Notes under the pieces: model-generated | What the model was told of the DNA's origin: nothing | What the model saw: only the letters and a program-made list of their open reading frames with translations | Databases searched by the model: none | Program-made: the position numbers and the translations under genes | Assembly: GCF_019097595.1 (NCBI RefSeq) | Contig: NC_080727.1 | Coordinates: 5,578,501-5,642,500, forward strand | Direction of reading: 5' to 3' | Source of the DNA: Hemibagrus wyckioides | Lineage: Eukaryota > Chordata > Actinopteri > Siluriformes > Bagridae | DNA length: 64,000 nt | Shown: one piece after another, positions 48,826-60,452 of the stretch | How positions within the stretch are numbered: the stretch's first letter is position 1 | How the letters are laid out: the number at the start of each line of letters is the position of its first letter

Positions 48826-49690
48826 ACAAAATGTGTATGTGTTGCATTTTACTAATAGTAAAAAGTTCAGAGTGACAGAGTCTTTATGGAGTCCTAAGCC
48901 ATCTCTACAATGGACATGTCCGCCATGTATTAAGGAGTCTGTATGCCTAAGTCGCACAACCAATTGCACAACGAAGTAGTAAGAATAGCTTCATGCGAAA
49001 TGTGACTACTTTGGAAGCTCCACATCCAGGTTAAGTGTGAGCTCATGAAGTAGGGCAACTACATCTACGCACTTTATGAAAAGGCCGCAAATCTTGACCT
49101 CTGTAGATGTTATTTTGCCACTTTAGTGCCACCTGGTGACAGTAACATTAACTCCGGAGTCATAATACGGAACTGCCCTGCGAGGAAAATAGCCCCCTGG
49201 TGCCACATATCCTCAATTATATGAGTGTCAGAGCCATCTGGAACACATAGTGACCATTTGGGGTAAAAGGATATCTCACATTTCACTGAGCAAAAGAGAG
49301 GCTGTTATGTGACTGACAAAATACACTTTACGAGCACACCAATAGACCTGGTTATTCAATCATTCAATCACGTAGCAGATGCACAATGCATAAATTCATG
49401 CAGGTAGAGGTCGTGTGATTTGGTTAATGCTTATATATTACGATGGAGATCTCGGTGACTTTGACGGTGGCAAGGTTATTGATGCCAGACTTTGAGTATT
49501 TTTAAAAATGGCTGATCTCCTGAGATGGTACTAGAGAAGGTTATATGGACTTTATACCAAGTGATCTGTGGTGCTGTGGGTGCAACAATGCTTGGTTAAT
49601 GAGGAAAATGGCCAGCACCATGGGCACAACCTGGGTCAGCAATTCAGGCTTTTGGTGTAGTGTGGAAAATGTTATCTTGTCACACACTGG

Positions 49691-50290
49691 GCCTCTTAAT
49701 ATCTGTTAGATCAAGCAAAACCACAAACTCCAACTCATAACATGCACTATTGCCTACAAACATATTGCCTTCACCAGACTCCACTTCCCGGTCCAAGTCA
49801 CCACACACACTCTCAGCTTACCTTTTTATTACACCAAGCCTGTCCTTATTGGTGTATGCTATCCTGGTTTCTTTCCCTAGTTACCTGTTCTACCACTTGG
49901 GGCCTCCTGGTGGTCCAGCGGCAGGCTCCTGCACTCTCATTGCCGTGGCCCAGGTTTGATTCCCAGGCAGGGAGCTGAGAGTTAACTCTCAGTGCTGGTC
50001 CCAAGCCTGGGCAAAATGGGAGGGTTGTGTCAGGAAGGGCATTTAGCGTAAAACCTATGCCAAATCGATACATGTGGACCAAGTGATCTGCTGTGGTGAC
50101 CCTGAACAGGGAGCACCCAAAATAACAACAACAACCTGTGCTCTCACCTAACCCAATTTATCCTGTTTGCTGACCGCCTGACCTGTACCTCTACCCCTTC
50201 CTTGACCCCTAAGTTTGCCTTACATTGTGGACTCCTGATACTTTATTAAAGCTGCCTTACTTGCACTTGTGTGTCTCAGTCTCCCTGTTG
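49691..50290 (+). repeat. Possible retroelement remnant split by a SINE
   Basis: The 3' part carries CTTTATTAAAGCTGCCTTAC, TTGCACTTGTGTGTCTCAGT and CTCCCTGTTGTGAC, the same terminal layout as 23365-23790 in the opposite orientation. The SINE at 49906-50125 interrupts it. Confidence 0.3.
49906..50125 (+). repeat. tRNA-derived SINE ending in (AAC)n
   Basis: Head GGTGGTCCAGCGGCAGGCTC (A-box) and GCCCAGGTTTGATTCCCAGG (B-box), body GGCATTTAGCGTAAAACCTA and GTGGTGACCCTGAACAGGGA, tail AATAACAACAACAA. Flanks ACCTGTTCTACCACTT and ACCTGTGCTCTCACCT may be a diverged target duplication. Confidence 0.8.
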
Positions 50291-53200
50291 TGACTATATC
50301 AATTGAGCATGGTAAGATTATTAAGAGGTTATTTATCTTGTTTTGTTCATCCCTCTAACTCTAGATGCATATTTTCTTTTGCTAGTATTCCTTGCAGAAA
50401 TTACAGGACTAATGTGGCAGGTCTTTTGAAAAAGGTCTCTTTATAGAACTGCAGCAAAGGATACCTGAATGAACCGGTTCTTCTCTAAAGAAATGCATAT
50501 TATAGAATACATATTGATTCAGGTATAGATTTTATACTATATTATGCAGTACATAGCTGAGATGAAAAGAACTGATGTGAAATACAGCATTTAAAAGAGA
50601 TCCATAATGACTAATGGGGTTTTTTTTTCACATTCTTGCTGATTTTCCAAGAAGTCTACCTTGAGACTTATGACAGCACTTTGTTCCAAGACAAATCTTG
50701 CGACTCATGTCAGTCGTGTTAATTGACGAGCCCCTGAAGCAGGGCTGAACAGCGAGATTATGGATGCTTATTTTCCCCTCCACTGCTTCACAAGTCTCCT
50801 CATGGCCACAGGGCCTTTTTCATTCACGTCAGCCATTACATTACAGCAGGACACTGCTAAATACCAATAATAACGCAACAGCACAGTGCATGTTCCGTAA
50901 TAAATGATAAGCCGGGGTTTCTATAATATTATTATGCAGATTATTGATGTGTGACATTTGTGCAGCTGGTACACAGGAAATTGAATGCACTTTATGTAAT
51001 TGTTAGGTGATTAATTAGAAATAAAGTATTGAATTATGGCCTGAATTTTGAAAGATTGAAGGTCTAAAAATATTGGAAAACATTCATTCAAGCCAAAGGG
51101 AAGAAACCATCACTTTAAGCCACCTTAGACATAATTAGCATCCTGTCAAAATGATCCTCCTGGCAATAACCATGCTAAAAATGAACAACATTGGCTGCCG
51201 AATATAATAACAACGATGTAAGGCAGCCAAGAAATGCTAGCTCAATATTTGCAAATAATCTCTATGATCTTTCCAAAAGCCAGATACCTTCGAACAGAGC
51301 CAGAATGCATGAGATAGGGTTTCATCAGAACCCATACATCAGTTCCTCCGGTGGGTTGAAGCTCCTCCTATATGATGCCAGCTTAGCATAACGTTCAGTT
51401 GTATAAACCGAAGCCTGACGTTAATGAAGAATTTATGAATCCTATGCAGACCTTTATTCCATAGCTCATCTCAGAGCGCTGTACCAAACTCATTATCCCA
51501 TACTGTTTAAGTTGCCCAGAGGAAACAATAAAATGTGAAGAAAACATTAAAAATAAACCACAGGCTTGGTATCAGATGGGTGCTGGAGATGGTTATAAAG
51601 CAGGTTATCATATGGCAGATTATTATCAGAAAAAGAAATGAACTGTTTTCTCTTTTCTTTTCTTTTTCTGCTTTTAGTTTCTAATTTCCTTTTTCTTTCC
51701 TTTCCTTGTATCATTCCATTTCTTGGCTTTAAAACCTAAACTATATATTATTAACAATGTACTCATCATCCTCCAACTGACTTAATTACAATCCTGAAGA
51801 TTTTATTATGCAAATAAATGTATGTCGCTTGGAAGAACAAGGACATTCAGCTCAATTTATTCCACATACAGTTGAAATTCTGGATTGAATTTCAGATCTT
51901 TTTTAAATCCTACACACAGTAAATTACCCATTTTTTTCAAGACAGCATATGCTCAAAAAGTTCCACACGATTGAATATTTACAGTCGTAATCCAAAGCTT
52001 GGATAAATTCGCCATGTAAAGATTATACTTAACTCTCGCTATCTTCCCACTATTCCGCAAAGTTAATTAGGCAGCATATGTGACAGGGGCTAATTAGCAG
52101 CAACTGACACGGCAGCTTAACTAAATCAAAATGAGCTCAGTCTCCACAAGCATGAATAACTTTCTATTTTTCAATCTGTGGAAACAGAGCGAAAACATTT
52201 AGACATGCTTAGCATCCCTTGCCACATTAAAATAAGCAGGCGACATTTCGAAGGACCTTATTTAAGTTAAAAATATATCCTAACTGAACCGTTTCATCTC
52301 ATATGATCAGGTCTGGAAGTTTAAGTCTGGAAGCTCCTAATAGGCTTCTCTAATAGCTCCTCACTCCATATTCCTGCAAGGTCATATTAATGAGAAATCC
52401 TAGGTAGAAGTATTAGAGCAACAAGATTTGGACTCTTGTTTTCAAGAATGCAACGCAGGTATACAATGCAAATGCCCCGAGTTTGGATAGATGGCAAGCA
52501 CAGTCATGTTAATGGCAGATATTAGCATGGAAAATATAGATGAGAAGGTGAGAGAGATGGATAGAAGCATTACTGCATTGTTTTCTTTAGGAAGAGATGA
52601 AGCCCGGGCTAATCCTGTGGCGTCGTGAGTAATGCAGTAGACTAATAGACCAGAATTGTTGATGTGAGATGTTTAAATTCATCTCTGTATATTGTGGTCT
52701 TTATTTAATATTTCTGTATAGAATTATCTGTAAATTAATAATAATGTATAGTGTCATCATTTTATGTCGGTACCTTTGAGGGTCATCAACCAAAATCCTT
52801 TTGTTTGTAAAAAGATATCTGGCCAATAAACCTGATTTTGATTAGAAAATAAATCATGGACGCCACTAAAGCTAATTGAATATTAATGTTCACATCACTC
52901 TAGGTGAAATTCCACTTCAACATTGACTTTTGTTACGTACCGGATATTTCCGTAGACATGTGTTCCAAGAAGTCAGTTTAACTGATCAGAAGAGATCTTC
53001 TAACAAATTTGCACTGGCTCTCTGAATTGTCCAATTGTTCTAATTTATTGTTCTTCCTTTGTTGCAACTAATCGCAGAAATTGCTTTCATACAATTCCGC
53101 AAAGAATTTTTTTTTCAACACTTTGACCAACTCTGGGGCTATTTTCTCCTTCTTTTTTGATTACGAACACTCCTCTTGTTTTTTCAAGGTTTTAGGTTTG

Positions 53201-53613
53201 AAAGGGGTCTTTTAGCTTTTGATCAGACAGAATTGAAACAAATGGCAGCATGAGGGATGAATGTGTGTGATGTTAGAGACTGTGTGAATTAAAAAAGAAA
53301 CACCAGACTGAATGCTTAAAGAGAGTGAAATGTTGTGAGGAAGTTGGTGAAATGAAGTGTGAATAAGAATTCTTCACTAATAAGACAATAGGGAGGTTTT
53401 GTCAGTGGAAATAACCCTCTGTTTCCAATTTCCTGAGATATCAACCAGATTTATTGTCATTTATTACAAATACATAACACATCATTTGGACTATATATTT
53501 GAATTCTGTATTTTATGATTTTAAGCATAATGATTTCTCAATAGAAAATGGCACTTGAACCAATCAACAGAAGTTTTCAGCTCTCCAGGGTCAAACCAGA
53601 TATCACCACAGCC
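50291..53613. other. Longest repeat-poor stretch, no gene seen
   Basis: About 3.3 kb without recognisable coding sequence or repeats. 51990-52260 is rich in TAATTAG and TTAATTA cores and low in simple repeat, as seen in conserved non-coding elements near developmental genes. That similarity is one of style only. Confidence 0.3.
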
Positions 53614-53624
53614 CCCAGGTGATC

Positions 53625-53939
53625 CATCCATCCATCCATCCATCCATTTTCTATATTGCTTATCTTTTACAGGTCACTGGGGGCCTGGAGCCTGGAGCCT
53701 GTTACAGGGGACTCGGAGCACAAGGCAGGAGACATCCTGGACAGGGTGCCAACCCATTGAAAGACTCACATACCCATTCACACACAATGCACAATTTAGA
53801 GATGTCAGTCACTGTACAATGCAGGTCTTTGGACTGGGGAGAAATGTAGAAACCCTCAAAACACTGAGAGAAAACAGGGCGGAGGTGGGAATTGAACCCC
53901 CAGCACTTGAGAGGTGAGCCAAATGTGCTAAACACTAAG
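53625..53939 (-). repeat. tRNA-derived SINE, diverged, with (CATC)n end
   Basis: Starts with CCATCCATCC units and TTTTCTATATTGCTTATC on the plus strand. The body contains CTGGACAGGGTGCCAACCCA and GCAGGTCTTTGGACTGGGGA. CCCAGGTGATC flanks both sides exactly (53614-53624 and 53940-53950), a target-site duplication. Same superfamily as 12286-12630. Confidence 0.85.
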
Positions 53940-54002
53940 CCCAGGTGATCTCTTAACATACTATTTTTCAAGTATCTGGTTAACATCATGTGATGTATTT
54001 AG

Positions 54003-54178
54003 ATGTGGTATCTCAGTGGTTAAGTTGTTAGATTACCAATCGGAAGGTTGGGAGTTTGAAGCCCAGTTCCACCCAGCTGCCACAGCTGGGCCCTTGAGGA
54101 AAGCCCTTAACCCTCAGCTGTATAAAATGTAAGTGGCTCTGGATAAGGGTGATTGCAAATGTGATGATGATAAGAAAT
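54003..54178 (+). repeat. tRNA-derived SINE
   Basis: GATGTGGTATCTCAGTGGTT (A-box) and GGTTGGGAGTTTGAAGCCCA (B-box), core CAGCTGCCACAGCTGGGCCC, tail AAATGTAAGTGGCTCTGGAT. Confidence 0.8.
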
Positions 54179-54822
54179 GGTGCCATTGATGTTTCTGCCA
54201 TTTAGAAAGGATTTTTCACTTAATAATAATAAATAATAAAATCCTATCCATTTCTGACAGTGTAGAGAAACAGCTTAAGGATTTGATCAGATCATAGAAG
54301 AAGGAGATGGCTAGCTTGCCATATCCCAAGAATGTGATTTATTTATCGACTGAGACCTTATCGCTCTGTCTCTCCAAATGAGATGATATCAGGTATGGCT
54401 TAATCTGGTGTCCAGGCACAATGTTTATCCCTCTCAGGAGGTGGGAGCTGTCAGGACTCATTGTTGCAGGAGAGGAGAGGCGGCAAGGCCACATTTACTG
54501 AGGTGGAAAAAGAAAGATAGCAAGAGTGTGAGGAATAATGGAAAGGAAGTAATGGGTCAAGTGGGGGAAATGACAGGATTGCCTAGATAAATTTAAAGAA
54601 TAAAGGTAAAGAGCAGGAGAAAAAAGGATGAGTGACAGACAGTTAGGAACAGAGTAAATGAGTTAATGCCAGAGGGAGTGTTGTATGGATAAGACATGCC
54701 TGGAGGGTTGCTCAGGGCCTTACTGTGATCAGTATCTATCTACAGGTACTAAGCCCCTGCAGATGGAGGCTTTCATACTAAATATATATCCTTTCCATCT
54801 ATTACTGCGACATTTCATAATG

Positions 54823-54857
<35 letters not shown>

Positions 54858-56460
54858 ATCTTGGGACATATAATGTTAAAAAAATGTCTGTCATCAAGTC
54901 CTGTAGCTGGAGTCCAGCACAGTGTTCGTCAGGACTAACATCATGGTCTTCAAACTGGCACCTCCAGGGGTCTTTTAAATATAGCCGCAGGGCCATGTTG
55001 ATTGTGGAATCATTTTTGACTCCTTTTAAATATATGTTGTTTGAATGATCATTTTCTTAATCATGAAATCAATCATGAAAGGAGCTGGCACTGGTGCTTG
55101 GACCCCTAATTACTCAAATACAACAGTGACAGCAATCAACTGAGACTGGAATCCCAATCCTTTAAGGGGTAATCATAGGTATTTAGTGGGTAAATCTGTG
55201 AAATCCAACAGATTTCACGGAATTTCATGGGGATCTATCATGATTGCGTCATGGCATCATGGACCCTCATTAAACAGTGTGGAATTTCCATGGTGACCGA
55301 TGAATTGCTAAAAAATAACTCAAATGAAAGCCCATGCAATGATTAATTTCTTCCACATTGAAAGGGCTCACTGTAAGTAAACAAAATACACTTACTTAAA
55401 CACCCCCTTTGCTTCAGAGCTTATTTGCTATTTCACGGAGGTAAAACTTTTTTTTTTTTTAAAAAAAGGCTTTTTAATGACTGCTACTTAGAAACACAAA
55501 GTAACTTCTTCAGTCATTTTAGAAATAGTAACGAATTCAAGTTAAGTCAAATAAATGTAAATAATATACATATATACACTACACATAAAATATGTTGTAT
55601 TTATGCATTCTAGAAATTACGCTAGAATTGAAGCTTTTTTTAAGGTTTATTTTTGTTTTCGCTTTTAAAACATGGCTCAGTATAAATGTGCCTGATCCAT
55701 AGCTTCATTCATTTTATTGTCAGGACGTGGCCTTTTGGAGTTTATCACAAGAAATGGGTTTCATGTAAAGAAAATAAATGTGTGTGAGGGGAAAAGAAAT
55801 CAATGAGCAGTTCTCACATTATTCAAGGTAGTAGTAAATGGATGTGACTGGAAAACATATGCAGAGATGCCTGAGTGAGCAGCTATGACAGCTATGATGA
55901 TGATGATGAAAAAATGGGATGAAACACTGTTCTGTCAAAGCCTGTTTCTGAAGAATACAGATGATGCTTTATCAGATGCTGATTAGTGAAGTAATGGGCG
56001 TAACTTTGTTTGAAAAAGTTCTGGAGACAAGTCTTAGAGCAAGATGGTGGAAGTGCAAAACTGGCAGTGATTAATGACAGTTCTACTAACTTGTTGTGAA
56101 TTAAATCTACATGTGGAGTCGGATTTTGAGGCTCAGCACAGAGCTGCATCACTGACCGTATTCAAGAGACAAGAAATTTAAGGCTATAACATCTACCATA
56201 AGAGGCCAATTCACCACTCAGAAGTGTTTTAAAGTGCTTTTAGTCGATATCAGTTGCCAGGAGCAACACTGTTTATAAATGCAGCGACTTTATGTCATCT
56301 GCTTGCAATAAAAGCTTCTTGGAAATCCTGTGAAATCCCACTCACTGTGAGTTTTCCTTTTTCTCTGTGGAATAAGTCAGGTTTCAGAAAAAAAAAACCC
56401 AGATATTTATTGATTTATTCAGGATTTATAAACTGACGCAAAACATTGGTGATTTGCTAA
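54179..56460. other. Gene-poor stretch with an (AT)n tract
   Basis: No gene recognised. (AT)n at about 54824-54854. A self-complementary AATCTGTGAAATCCAACAGATTTCACGG-like palindrome (written here in parts: CTGTGAAATC and GATTTCACGG) lies near 55186-55220. Minus-frame 55892-56152 shows no domain. Confidence 0.35.
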
Positions 56461-56608
56461 TGTATGAGGATGTGGTAGCTCAGTGGTTAAAGTGTCGGAC
56501 TACTGGTCAGAAGAACATGAGTCCAAATCCCTGGACCATCTACAATCGGCCATCACTGGGCACCTGAAAAAGGCCTTTACCTGCTCAGTTGTATAAATTA
56601 AATGAATG
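56461..56608 (+). repeat. tRNA-derived SINE, older copy
   Basis: GATGTGGTAGCTCAGTGGTT and a GAACATGAGTCCAAATCCCT B-box; tail CTCAGTTGTATAAATTAAAT. Same family as 54003-54178. A second SINE is inserted at its tail. Confidence 0.75.
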
Positions 56609-56620
56609 TAAGTACATATT

Positions 56621-56955
56621 CATTCATTGTCTATACCCGCTTATTCCTAGGGTCACAGGGGTCTGCTGGAGCCTATCCCAGCACACATAGGGTGAAAGGC
56701 AGGGGTACACCCTGGACAGGTCGCCAGTCCATCGCAGGGCCACACAACCACACACACGGGCAATTTAGAATTACCAATTAACCTAATGTACATGTTTTTG
56801 GACTGTGGGAGGAAACCGGAGTAAACCCACGCAGGCACGGAGAGAACATGCAAACTCCACACAGAAAGGCCCCTGCCTGTTCGACCCCAGGATTCGGACC
56901 CACGACCTTCTTGCTGTGAAGCAACAGTGCTAACCACTAAGCCACCGTGCTGCCC
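56621..56955 (-). repeat. tRNA-derived SINE with perfect 12-bp target duplication
   Basis: Minus-strand head GGGCAGCACGGTGGCTTAGT, body and tail as in 12286-12630. TAAGTACATATT is repeated exactly at 56609-56620 and 56956-56967. The clean duplication and good match to 12286-12630 suggest a relatively recent insertion. Confidence 0.92.
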
Positions 56956-57019
56956 TAAGTACATATTATATTCCATATATAATTTGCATAATATAATTTA
57001 ATGTGTTTAATAGATGTGT

Positions 57020-57022
<3 letters not shown>

Positions 57023-57081
<59 letters not shown>
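57023..57081. repeat. (TA)n microsatellite
   Basis: About 29 TA units. Confidence 0.95.
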
Positions 57082-57083
<2 letters not shown>

Positions 57084-57094
57084 CATTTTATATT

Positions 57095-57720
57095 ATTAAA
57101 TAGAACAGAGTAGAATACTTTATTGTCATTATACAGCTGCACAATGAAATTAAGGTTCTCTTATTTAAAAGGTGCACACATTCATATACACATATACAAT
57201 GTAAATGAGAATAGAATATATAAATGAGAATAGATCCAAATGAAGATGTAAACAGATATTAATGTAAAGAGATATACATTTAGACAGATAGAAAATGCAA
57301 TTTAAGACAATAGCAACTATGTACAAAATGTGCAAAATAGGGCGAGTGCAAAGTGAGTAGATATGTACATTAAATACATTAAAATAAACAAAAAAGAGAA
57401 GAATTAAAGGATATATAACTATTGGCCAGAAGAGTTAGAGACAATAGTTTGAATGTTGTGAGTGTTGTGATTATAGTGATTAATGGCACTTGGGTAGGAA
57501 CTATTTAGGAAACTATAAGTGGTACGTGTTTTTAGGTACTGATAGCATCTTCCAGAGGGCAACAGAGTGAAGACATGGTTGCTGAAGTAAGAAGAGTCCT
57601 TCATTGTATTTCTGGCTTGTCGTATATATGTTTCCATTTTTAAAAGTGTATGAATGATGAAGTTCTGTTTTTTTGTCACAGACAAGAAAAACAATTCACT
57701 GTACTTCATACTGTATATAT
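57095..57720 (-). repeat. LINE 3' end fragment, L2-like by style
   Basis: On the minus strand a roughly 96-codon open frame (57709-57419) contains ARNTMKDSSYFSNHVFTLL and PSGRCYQYLKTRTT, resembling the C-terminal end of LINE ORF2 proteins often seen in fish (FTLLPSGRRYR motif). It ends ATAATGACAATAAAGTATTC and then TTCTATT-type units. Reverse transcriptase is not included. Confidence 0.5.
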
Positions 57721-58029
57721 TGTGTGTGTGCTCAATAAAATGTGTGCTTTAATTTGCATCTGGAATATTTATGTCCATTGAACTTTTCGGCGTTGTTCTG
57801 TTAATGTGAATTGAAATAGACTTCATTAGAATTTCTACCATATTTAAGGTGGCTAATATTTATTCACCAATCAGGCATAACATTATGACTACTGACAGGT
57901 GAAGTGAATAACACTGATTATCTCCTCTGATATATTAGGCAGCAAGTGAACATTTTATCCTCAAAGTTGATGTGTTAGAAGCAGGAAAAATGGGTAAGCG
58001 TAAGGATTTGAGCGAGTTTGACAAGGGCC

Positions 58030-60092
58030 CCCCTCCCTGAACCGCCACCTTATTGTGGTGAAAGGGGTTTGAGTACCCGAATGAGCCTAGCAGCCATATT
58101 GTCAGGGGCCTAATGCTCCTGGTAGGGTCTCCCAAGGCAAACGGGTCCTAGGTGACGGATCAGACTAAGAGCAGTTCAAATCCCTTCATGAGTGGTAAAA
58201 GATCAAGGACCGTTACATCGCCCAGATTGGAGTTAACGGGGCCCCACCCTGGAGCCAGGCCTGGAGTCTTTGCCTATAGGACTCAGCCGGGTACAGCCCG
58301 AAGGAGTGACGTAGGCCCACCTTCACATAGGCCCACCACCCGCAGGAAGAAACATAAGGGGTCGGTGCTATGTGGTTTGGGTGGCAGTCATGGGCGGGGG
58401 CCTCAACGACCCAAACCCAGGTCAAAGAATCTGGCTCTTGGGACATGGAATGTTACCTCACTGGAGGGGAAGGAGTTTGAGCTAGTGGGGGAGGTTGAGT
58501 GGTACCAGGTAGAGATAGTCAGGCTCGCCTCCACGCACAGCCTGGGCTCTGGAACCCAACTCCTTGAGAGAGGTTGGACCCTCTACTACTCTGGAGTGCC
58601 TCATGGTGAGAGTCTTGCTTATAGCCTCCCAGCTCAGCCGCCATGTGTTGGAGTTTTCCCCGGTAAGCGAGATGGTTTTTCCTTGTGCCTTCGGGTCAGG
58701 GATAGGTGTCTCCCTGTTGTTTCGGCTTATGGGCTGAACAGCAGTGTGGAGTACCCGACCTTCTTGGAGACCCTGCGAGGGGTGCTGTCTTGGCTGACAC
58801 ATCTCTGCAACATCTGGGACAGTGCCTCTTGACTGGGCGACCGGGGTGGTGGTCCCTCTTTTTAAGAAAGCGGATCGGAGGGTGTGTTCCAACTATAGGG
58901 GGATCACACTCCTCAGCCTCCCAGGGAAAGTCTAGGTAGTCAAACCTCGGATTCAGGAGGAACAATGCGGTTTTCGTCCTAGTCGTGGAACAATGGACCA
59001 GCTCTATACCCTCCACAGGGTGCTTGAGGGTTCATGGGAGTTTGCCCAACCAGTCCACATGTGTTTTGTGGACTTGGAGAAGGCATTCAACCGTGTTCCT
59101 CGTGGCATTCTATGAGAGGTGCTCTGGGAGTATGGGGTCCATGGCCCTCTGGTAAGGGCTGTTCGGTCTTTGTATGACCGGAGCAGGAGCTTGGTTCCCA
59201 TTGCCGGCTGTAAGTCAGACCTGTTCCCAGTGCATGTTGGACTGTCCTTTGTCACCGGTTCTGTTCATTATTTTTATGGAAAGAATTTCTAGGCATAGCC
59301 AGGGGCTGGAGGGAGTATGGTTTGGGGACCACAGGATTTCATCTCTGCTTTTTGCAGATGATGTTGTCCTGTTGGCTCCTTAGAGCCAGGACCAACAGCA
59401 TGCACTGGGGCGGTTTGCAGCCAAGTACAAAGCGGCTGGGATGAGGATCAGCACCTCCAAATCCATGGCCATGGTTCTCAACCAGAAAAAGGTGGTTTGT
59501 CCCCCCCAGGTTGGAGGGGTGTTCCTCCCTCAAGTGGAGGAGTTTAAGTATGTCGGGGTCTTGTTTACGGCTGAGGGAAGGATGGAGCATGAGATTGACA
59601 GATGGATTGGTGCAGCAGCAGCAGTATGTGGTCTATGTACTGCTGTGTTGTGGTGAAGAAGGAGCTGAGCTGAAAGGCGAAGCTCTCGATTTACCAGTCA
59701 ATCTACGTTCCTACTCTCACCGAAAGGACGAGATCCTGGATACATGCCGCCGAAATGACTTTCCTTTGTAGGGTGGCAGAGATAGGGTAAGGAGCTCTGT
59801 CACCTGGGAGGAGCTTGGAGTAGAGCCGCTGCTCCTCCACATCCAGAGGGGAGAGTTGAGGTGGCTTGGGCATCTGTTTTGGATGCCTCCTGGATGTCTC
59901 CCTGGAAAGAGACCCCGGGGAAGACCCAGGACACGCTAGAGGGACTATGTCTCTCGGCTTACCTGGGAACGCCTTGGAATTCCCCCGGAAGAGTTGGAGG
60001 AAGTGTGTAGGGAGAAGGAAGTCTGGGCATCCCTGCTTAGACTGCTGCCCCCGTGACCCGGCTCTGGATAAGCGGGAGACAGTGATGATGAT
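58030..60092 (+). mobile_element. RTE-like LINE, internally deleted, with 10-bp target duplication
   Basis: GACAAGGGCC is repeated exactly at 58020-58029 and 60093-60102, and the insert ends in GTGATGATGAT, a short-repeat tail typical of RTE-clade LINEs. At 2,063 bp it is shorter than a usual element of about 3.3 kb. The endonuclease-region text passes directly into reverse-transcriptase-region text near 58790, so about 1 kb is missing. The clade (RTE/Rex3-like) is my best guess. Confidence 0.8.
58152..59960 (+). pseudogene. LINE polyprotein remnant (endonuclease and reverse transcriptase)
   Basis: The first frame (58152-58832) carries the start of an AP-endonuclease domain: LALGTWNVTSLEGKE near residue 95, HSLGSGTQLLERGWTL, then NSSVEYPTFLETLRG. 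The sequence then jumps to the reverse-transcriptase region: a VVVPLFKKADRR-like stretch in a shifted frame, FVDLEKAFNRVPR, GCPLSPVLF-like text, SSLLFADDVVLLAP (the YADD-equivalent active site, about 59345-59383), and a C-terminal RWLGHLF.MPP-like stretch near 59865. Several stops and frameshifts break it; no activity is possible. Confidence 0.85.
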
Positions 60093-60452
60093 GACAAGGG
60101 CCATATTGTGATGGCTAGATGACTGGATCAGAGCATCTCCAAAACCACAGCTCTTGTGGGGTGTTCCCGATCTGAAGTGGTCAGTATCTGTCAAAAGTGG
60201 TCTAAAGAAGGAACAGTGGTGAACCAGAGACAGGGTCATGGACGGCCAAGGCTCATTGATACACGTGGGGAGCGAAGGCTGGTCCGTGTGATCCGATCCA
60301 ACAGACGAGCTACTGTTGCTCAAATTGCTGAAGAAGTTAATGCTGGTTCTGATAGAAAGGTGTCAGAATACACAGTGCATGACAGGTCAGGTGAAAAGGG
60401 GAATCAACACAGTATTAGGCATGTGGACATAATATTATGCCTGATCGGTGTA

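Larger units (their letters stand above)
47190..49690. other. Gene-poor stretch
   Basis: No gene recognised. Holds the MITE fragment at 47569-47660 and a 39-bp inverted repeat pair at 48306 and 48787. ATTT-rich runs occur near 48137-48158. Confidence 0.4.
57865..60450 (+). mobile_element. Tc1-like MITE, family B (copy 3), interrupted by a LINE
   Basis: Left part 57865-58029 starts CACCAATCAGGCATAACATT. Right part 60093-60450 ends ATTATGCCTGATCGGTG followed by TA. Removing the insert between them leaves about 515 bp closely matching 43274-43821. The helix-turn-helix region is present with frame damage. Confidence 0.88.

Noticed and set aside
56461..56530. tRNA genes at SINE heads (also 19466, 49906, 54003)
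   Set aside because: A and B boxes are present, but the cloverleaf does not close and the tails are SINE-like.
58152..58832. Host gene of 226 codons
   Set aside because: Its motifs are LINE endonuclease and it lies between exact target duplications.
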